A stretch of 10,389 nucleotides of DNA from CAYVGO01 sp964450725 (GTDB lineage Bacteria > Bacteroidota > Bacteroidia > Bacteroidales > UBA932), in assembly GCA_964450725.1 (NCBI GenBank), contig CAYVGO010000066.1:1-10389 (forward strand), in the 5' to 3' direction. The notes under the pieces were generated by a model that had not been told where the DNA came from, did not search any database, and saw only the letters and a list, made by a program, of their open reading frames with translations. The number at the start of each line of letters is the position of its first letter. Within the stretch, counting starts at the first letter, position 1. Shown here piece after piece: positions 7,633 through 10,389 of the stretch. The position numbers and the translations under genes were made by a program.

Positions 7633-7947
7633 ATGAATACACAGGATCGTTACATACGTTTTGATTGGGCTGCCAAAAGATTACTGCGACAAAAAAGTAA
7701 TTTTGACGTATTAGAGGGATTCCTCTNNNNNNNNNNNNNNNNNNNNNNNNNNNNNNNNNNNNNNNNNNNNNNNNNNNNNNNNNNNNNNNNNNNNNNNNNN
7801 NNNNNNNNNNNNNNNNNNNNNNNNNNAGAAGAAGGAATTGCTATCGGATTGAAAAGAACGGCACAAGCGGCAAAAAATATGGGTATTCCGATAGAACAAA
7901 TTATATTATTGACCGGGCTGTCTGAAGAGGAAATCAAAAAAATGTAG
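7633..7947 (+). CDS. Rpn-family recombination-promoting nuclease / PD-(D/E)XK transposase, core lost in assembly gap
   Basis: Only the two ends can be read. The first 31 residues (beginning MNTQDRYIRFDWAAKRLL and running to LEGFL) match the conserved N-terminus of the Bacteroidota Rpn/PD-(D/E)XK nuclease 'transposase' family. The last 39 residues (EEGIAIGLK, then IILLTGLSEEEIKKM) match its typical charged, helical C-terminus. The catalytic core with the D and ExQ residues lies in the N run, so its integrity cannot be judged. Family members are usually close to 300 residues, so the real gap is probably several hundred bases. The apparent 104-residue product is an artefact of the placeholder. 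The reading frame continuing across exactly 100 N is luck. Such genes are multicopy, which explains the broken assembly. The family (E. coli RpnA) promotes RecA-independent recombination in known cases; here it has no evident tie to mannan use. Confidence 0.82.
   Translation: MNTQDRYIRFDWAAKRLLRQKSNFDVLEGFLXXXXXXXXXXXXXXXXXXXXXXXXXXXXXXXXXXEEGIAIGLKRTAQAAKNMGIPIEQIILLTGLSEEEIKKM
7727..7826. other. Assembly gap (100 N) inside the Rpn-family gene
   Basis: Exactly 100 N, a placeholder of unknown true size. It begins after codon 31 of the Rpn-family gene and ends before its C-terminal tail, so it almost certainly hides the nuclease domain. Confidence 0.97.
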
Positions 7948-7958
7948 TTTTAAAACTA
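7945..7958. repeat. 14-bp perfect palindrome overlapping the Rpn stop codon
   Basis: TAGTTTTAAAACTA is its own reverse complement and starts at the TAG stop of the Rpn-family gene, 20 bp before the GH92 start. It lacks G-C strength and a T tail, so it is a poor terminator. It may be an operator-like site or chance in AT-rich DNA. No promoter box was found between this gene and GH92. Confidence 0.35.
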
Positions 7959-7978
7959 TCATACTAAATTATTACAAT

Positions 7979-10273
7979 ATGAATAACTCATTTACGAATC
8001 TAACTTTTACAAGAAAACCCTTATTGATCATTCTGCATTTTGTCTTTTGCAGTTTATTCTCATTGTCTTTATCTGCCAAAGATTATGTAGAATATGTCAA
8101 TCCGCTGATGGGTACACTCTCAGAACATTTATTATCTACCGGCAATACTTATCCGGCAATAGCACGTCCTTGGGGAATGAATTTTTGGACTCCTCAAACA
8201 GGGAAAATGGGAGACGGATGGGCATATCGGTACGACAGATATCAGATTTGCGGTATTAAACAAACACATCAGCCAAGTCCTTGGATTAACGATTACGGAC
8301 AATTTTCAATTATGCCCGTCGTAGGAATGAAACTTACTGAAGATGCCCGTAAGTCTTGGTACTCACATAAAGCAGAAGTTGCAAAACCACACTATTACAA
8401 AGTCTATTTTGCAGATCATGATATTGTAACCGAACTTACACCTACAGAAAGAGCAGCATATTTTAAGTTTACGTTTCCTCAATCAGACAGTTCAGCTGTT
8501 GTGATTGATGCTTTTGACAAAGGGTCGCACATTAAAATTATTCCGTCTGAAAACAAGGTGGTAGGGTATAGTACAAAAAACAGCGGCGGGGTTCCCGACA
8601 ATTTCAAAAACTACTTTGTCATCGTCTTTGACAAACCGTTTGACTTTAAGACTGCTTGGGATAACTTTACTCCCCTACAATCTTTGGAAAATACCTCTCA
8701 TCACGCCGGAGCCATCATTGGATTCCGTACAAAAAGAGGAGAAGCAGTACATGCCAAAGTCGCATCATCATTTATTTCCATAGAGCAAGCCGAACTGAAT
8801 TTGAAAGAATTAGATAATAAAAACTTTAGCCAAACAGTAGAAGAAGGTAGAAATGTTTGGAACAAAACTTTGAGTGTTATTGATATTGATGCGAACATTG
8901 ACCAAATGCGGACATTCTACAGTTGCTTATACCGATCGTTACTTTTCCCCAGAATGTTTTATGAGTATGACAATACAGGAAAAGTAGTACACTACAGCCC
9001 TTATAATGGAAAAATTGAAGCCGGATACTTATTTACAGACACAGGGTTTTGGGATACTTTTCGGGCACTGTTTCCGCTGTTAAATCTATTATATCCTTCG
9101 ATGAATGTAAAAATGCAGGAAGGTCTGCTGAATACATTTAAAGAAAGTGGTTTTTTACCTGAATGGGCTTCTCCCGGACACCGAGACTGCATGGTAGGAA
9201 CCAATTCTGTATCTGTTGTTGCCGATGCTATCCTAAAAGACATTACTCCTAAAAATTTACAGCTTCCACTCTATGAAGCCATGATAAAAACTGTAAACAG
9301 TAACCACCCGACAGTCAAATCTACAGGAAGGTTGGGTTTTGAAGAGTATAACAAGTTAGGTTATGTACCCTGTGATATCGGGATTCGAGAGAGTGCCGCA
9401 AGAACATTAGAATATGCTTACAATGACTGGTGTATTTATCGGGTAGCACAAAAATTAAATCGTCCGAAAAATGAAATAGAACTCTACAAAAAAAGAAGTG
9501 CAAACTATCGCAACTTATTCGACAAAGAGCATTTATTGATGAGAGGTAAAAAGAAAGACGGAAGTTTTCAAACACCATTTAATCCATTAAAATGGGGAGA
9601 TGCTTTTACAGAAGGTAACAGTTGGCACTACTCTTGGTCTGTTTTTCATGACATTCCCGACTTAATGAAGTTGATGGGCGGTACTCCAAAGTTCACCCAA
9701 ATGTTAGATTCAATATTTATATTACCTCCTGTTTTTGATGAAAGTTATTATGGCTTTGTCATTCACGAAATCCGAGAAATGCAAATTATGAATATGGGAA
9801 ATTATGCACACGGAAATCAACCGGCACAACATATTTTATACTTGTATGACTATACTCCCGAGCCATGGAAAGGGCAATATTGGATAAGAGAAACTATGGA
9901 CAAGTTATACACTCCCACCCCTGACGGTTACTGCGGAGATGAAGATAACGGACAAACGTCGGCGTGGTATGTATTTTCAGCATTAGGATTCTATCCTGTA
10001 TGTCCCGGAAGTAGCGAATATCTGATTGGTTCACCATTAGTAAAAAAGGCAACTTTAACACTTGAAAACGGAAAAAGTATCAACATTACGGCATCAAACA
10101 ATACCACAGAAAACAGATATATTGAAACAATGACCGTCAATCAAAAAAATTACACTGCCAATTATTTACGTTATCCTGAAATAACACAAGGTACAACCAT
10201 TGATTTCACCATGAGTAAAGAACCTAATAAAAATCGAGGTACGCAACCGCAGGATTTCCCAAAAGCAGAGTAG
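7979..10273 (+). CDS. GH92 calcium-dependent alpha-mannosidase
   Basis: This 764-residue exported glycoside hydrolase family 92 enzyme uses an inverting, Ca2+-dependent mechanism to remove terminal alpha-mannose. A Sec-type signal peptide spans about residues 1-33 (SLSA, then KDYVEYVNP). C24 is not in a lipobox, so it is probably periplasmic rather than lipidated. The N-terminal beta-sandwich (about 35-285) carries GNTYPAIARPWGMNFW (55-70). The (alpha/alpha)6 catalytic domain follows, with GFWDTFRALFP (356-366), GFLPEWASPGHRDCMVG (391-407), TEGNSWHYSW (544-553), GNQP (612-615) and CGDEDNGQTSAWYVFSALG (652-670). E545 is the likely catalytic acid, and D654/D656 are the likely base and partner, placed by analogy with characterised Bacteroides GH92 enzymes. 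The GNxP position is Gln (Q614) rather than Glu, so the linkage (alpha-1,2, -1,3 or other) is uncertain. Length is normal. It lies 31 bp after the Rpn gene and is the functional partner of GH125. Confidence 0.95.
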   Translation: MNNSFTNLTFTRKPLLIILHFVFCSLFSLSLSAKDYVEYVNPLMGTLSEHLLSTGNTYPAIARPWGMNFWTPQTGKMGDGWAYRYDRYQICGIKQTHQPSPWINDYGQFSIMPVVGMKLTEDARKSWYSHKAEVAKPHYYKVYFADHDIVTELTPTERAAYFKFTFPQSDSSAVVIDAFDKGSHIKIIPSENKVVGYSTKNSGGVPDNFKNYFVIVFDKPFDFKTAWDNFTPLQSLENTSHHAGAIIGFRTKRGEAVHAKVASSFISIEQAELNLKELDNKNFSQTVEEGRNVWNKTLSVIDIDANIDQMRTFYSCLYRSLLFPRMFYEYDNTGKVVHYSPYNGKIEAGYLFTDTGFWDTFRALFPLLNLLYPSMNVKMQEGLLNTFKESGFLPEWASPGHRDCMVGTNSVSVVADAILKDITPKNLQLPLYEAMIKTVNSNHPTVKSTGRLGFEEYNKLGYVPCDIGIRESAARTLEYAYNDWCIYRVAQKLNRPKNEIELYKKRSANYRNLFDKEHLLMRGKKKDGSFQTPFNPLKWGDAFTEGNSWHYSWSVFHDIPDLMKLMGGTPKFTQMLDSIFILPPVFDESYYGFVIHEIREMQIMNMGNYAHGNQPAQHILYLYDYTPEPWKGQYWIRETMDKLYTPTPDGYCGDEDNGQTSAWYVFSALGFYPVCPGSSEYLIGSPLVKKATLTLENGKSINITASNNTTENRYIETMTVNQKNYTANYLRYPEITQGTTIDFTMSKEPNKNRGTQPQDFPKAE

Positions 10274-10297
10274 AAAAAAGCAATATTACAGCAGGTT

Positions 10298-10389
10298 CTA
10301 CTTGATGTTCTTTGCGTAAAGAACATTCTCCGACAAACATTCTACAGCCTCCATTTTTATTTCCCCGACATCCTGCCTTGAGAAGAAAA
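10298..10389 (-). CDS. Possible C-terminal end of a convergent gene, running off the right edge
   Basis: On the minus strand a frame is open from the window edge to a TAG at 10300-10298. It encodes 29 residues ending SENVLYAKNIK. The Glu/Lys/Val-rich composition looks protein-like, but 29 codons is too short to be convincing, and a second minus-strand frame is also open here and runs into GH92. I recognise no family. If real, it is convergent with GH92, stops 24 bp past the GH92 stop, and contains the hairpin in its last codons. Confidence 0.25.
   Translation of the reverse strand, partial: FFSRQDVGEIKMEAVECLSENVLYAKNIK
10305..10326. terminator. 9-bp hairpin downstream of GH92, possible terminator
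   Basis: ATGTTCTTT (10305-10313), loop GCGT, AAAGAACAT (10318-10326) form a perfect 9-bp stem 31 bp after the GH92 stop. No T-run follows on either strand, so it is not a canonical intrinsic terminator. Its position at the end of the locus makes transcript ending or 3' protection plausible. Confidence 0.35.

Noticed and set aside
7633..7947. Treating this as a complete 104-residue protein
   Set aside because: The N run is a placeholder; both readable ends belong to a family of about 300 residues, so the length is artificial.

Overview
The window looks like a contig or scaffold from an AT-rich member of the Bacteroidota, most likely order Bacteroidales. The evidence is a SusC/SusD-type outer-membrane pair, promoter boxes of the Bacteroidota form TAnnTTTG, no Shine-Dalgarno-like sites ahead of the genes, and an Rpn/PD-(D/E)XK 'transposase' gene typical of this phylum. 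I cannot place it more finely. Two runs of exactly 100 N (5923-6022 and 7727-7826) are scaffold gaps of unknown true length, so this is a draft or metagenome assembly.

Layout. On the minus strand, 1-741 is nearly all of a PlsC-type lysophosphatidate acyltransferase, cut by the left edge. A 408-bp divergent intergenic region (742-1149) follows. It holds a terminator-shaped hairpin followed by 13 T, and a TAnnTTTG box in front of the plus-strand genes. Genes 1150-4200 (SusC-like TonB-dependent transporter) and 4214-5797 (SusD-like surface lipoprotein) form a tight operon that ends in a strong intrinsic terminator at 5817-5870. After the first gap, a fresh promoter region drives a GH125 exo-alpha-1,6-mannosidase (6118-7569). 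Next comes an Rpn-family nuclease/transposase gene broken by the second gap (7633-7947), then a GH92 alpha-mannosidase (7979-10273). A 9-bp hairpin and perhaps the tail of a convergent gene lie at the right edge.

How the genes work together. SusC/SusD plus GH125 plus GH92 is a compact polysaccharide utilisation locus (PUL) for alpha-mannosides, such as high-mannose N-glycan arms or yeast mannan. The lipoprotein would capture a manno-oligosaccharide at the surface and SusC would import it. The GH92 and GH125 enzymes, exported by Sec-type and Tat-type signals respectively, would trim alpha-mannose from it in the periplasm. No endo-acting enzyme (GH76, GH99, GH18) and no sensor/regulator (HTCS, ECF sigma/anti-sigma, SusR) is visible here.

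I see no clearly undescribed system. The points most worth a second look are: the Rpn gene sitting inside the PUL with its catalytic core lost in an assembly gap; the first gap, flanked by identical 8-mers as if an unassembled insertion lies there; the terminator-like hairpin with a T13 tract upstream of the SusC promoter; and a Gln in the GH92 GNxP motif that bears on linkage specificity.
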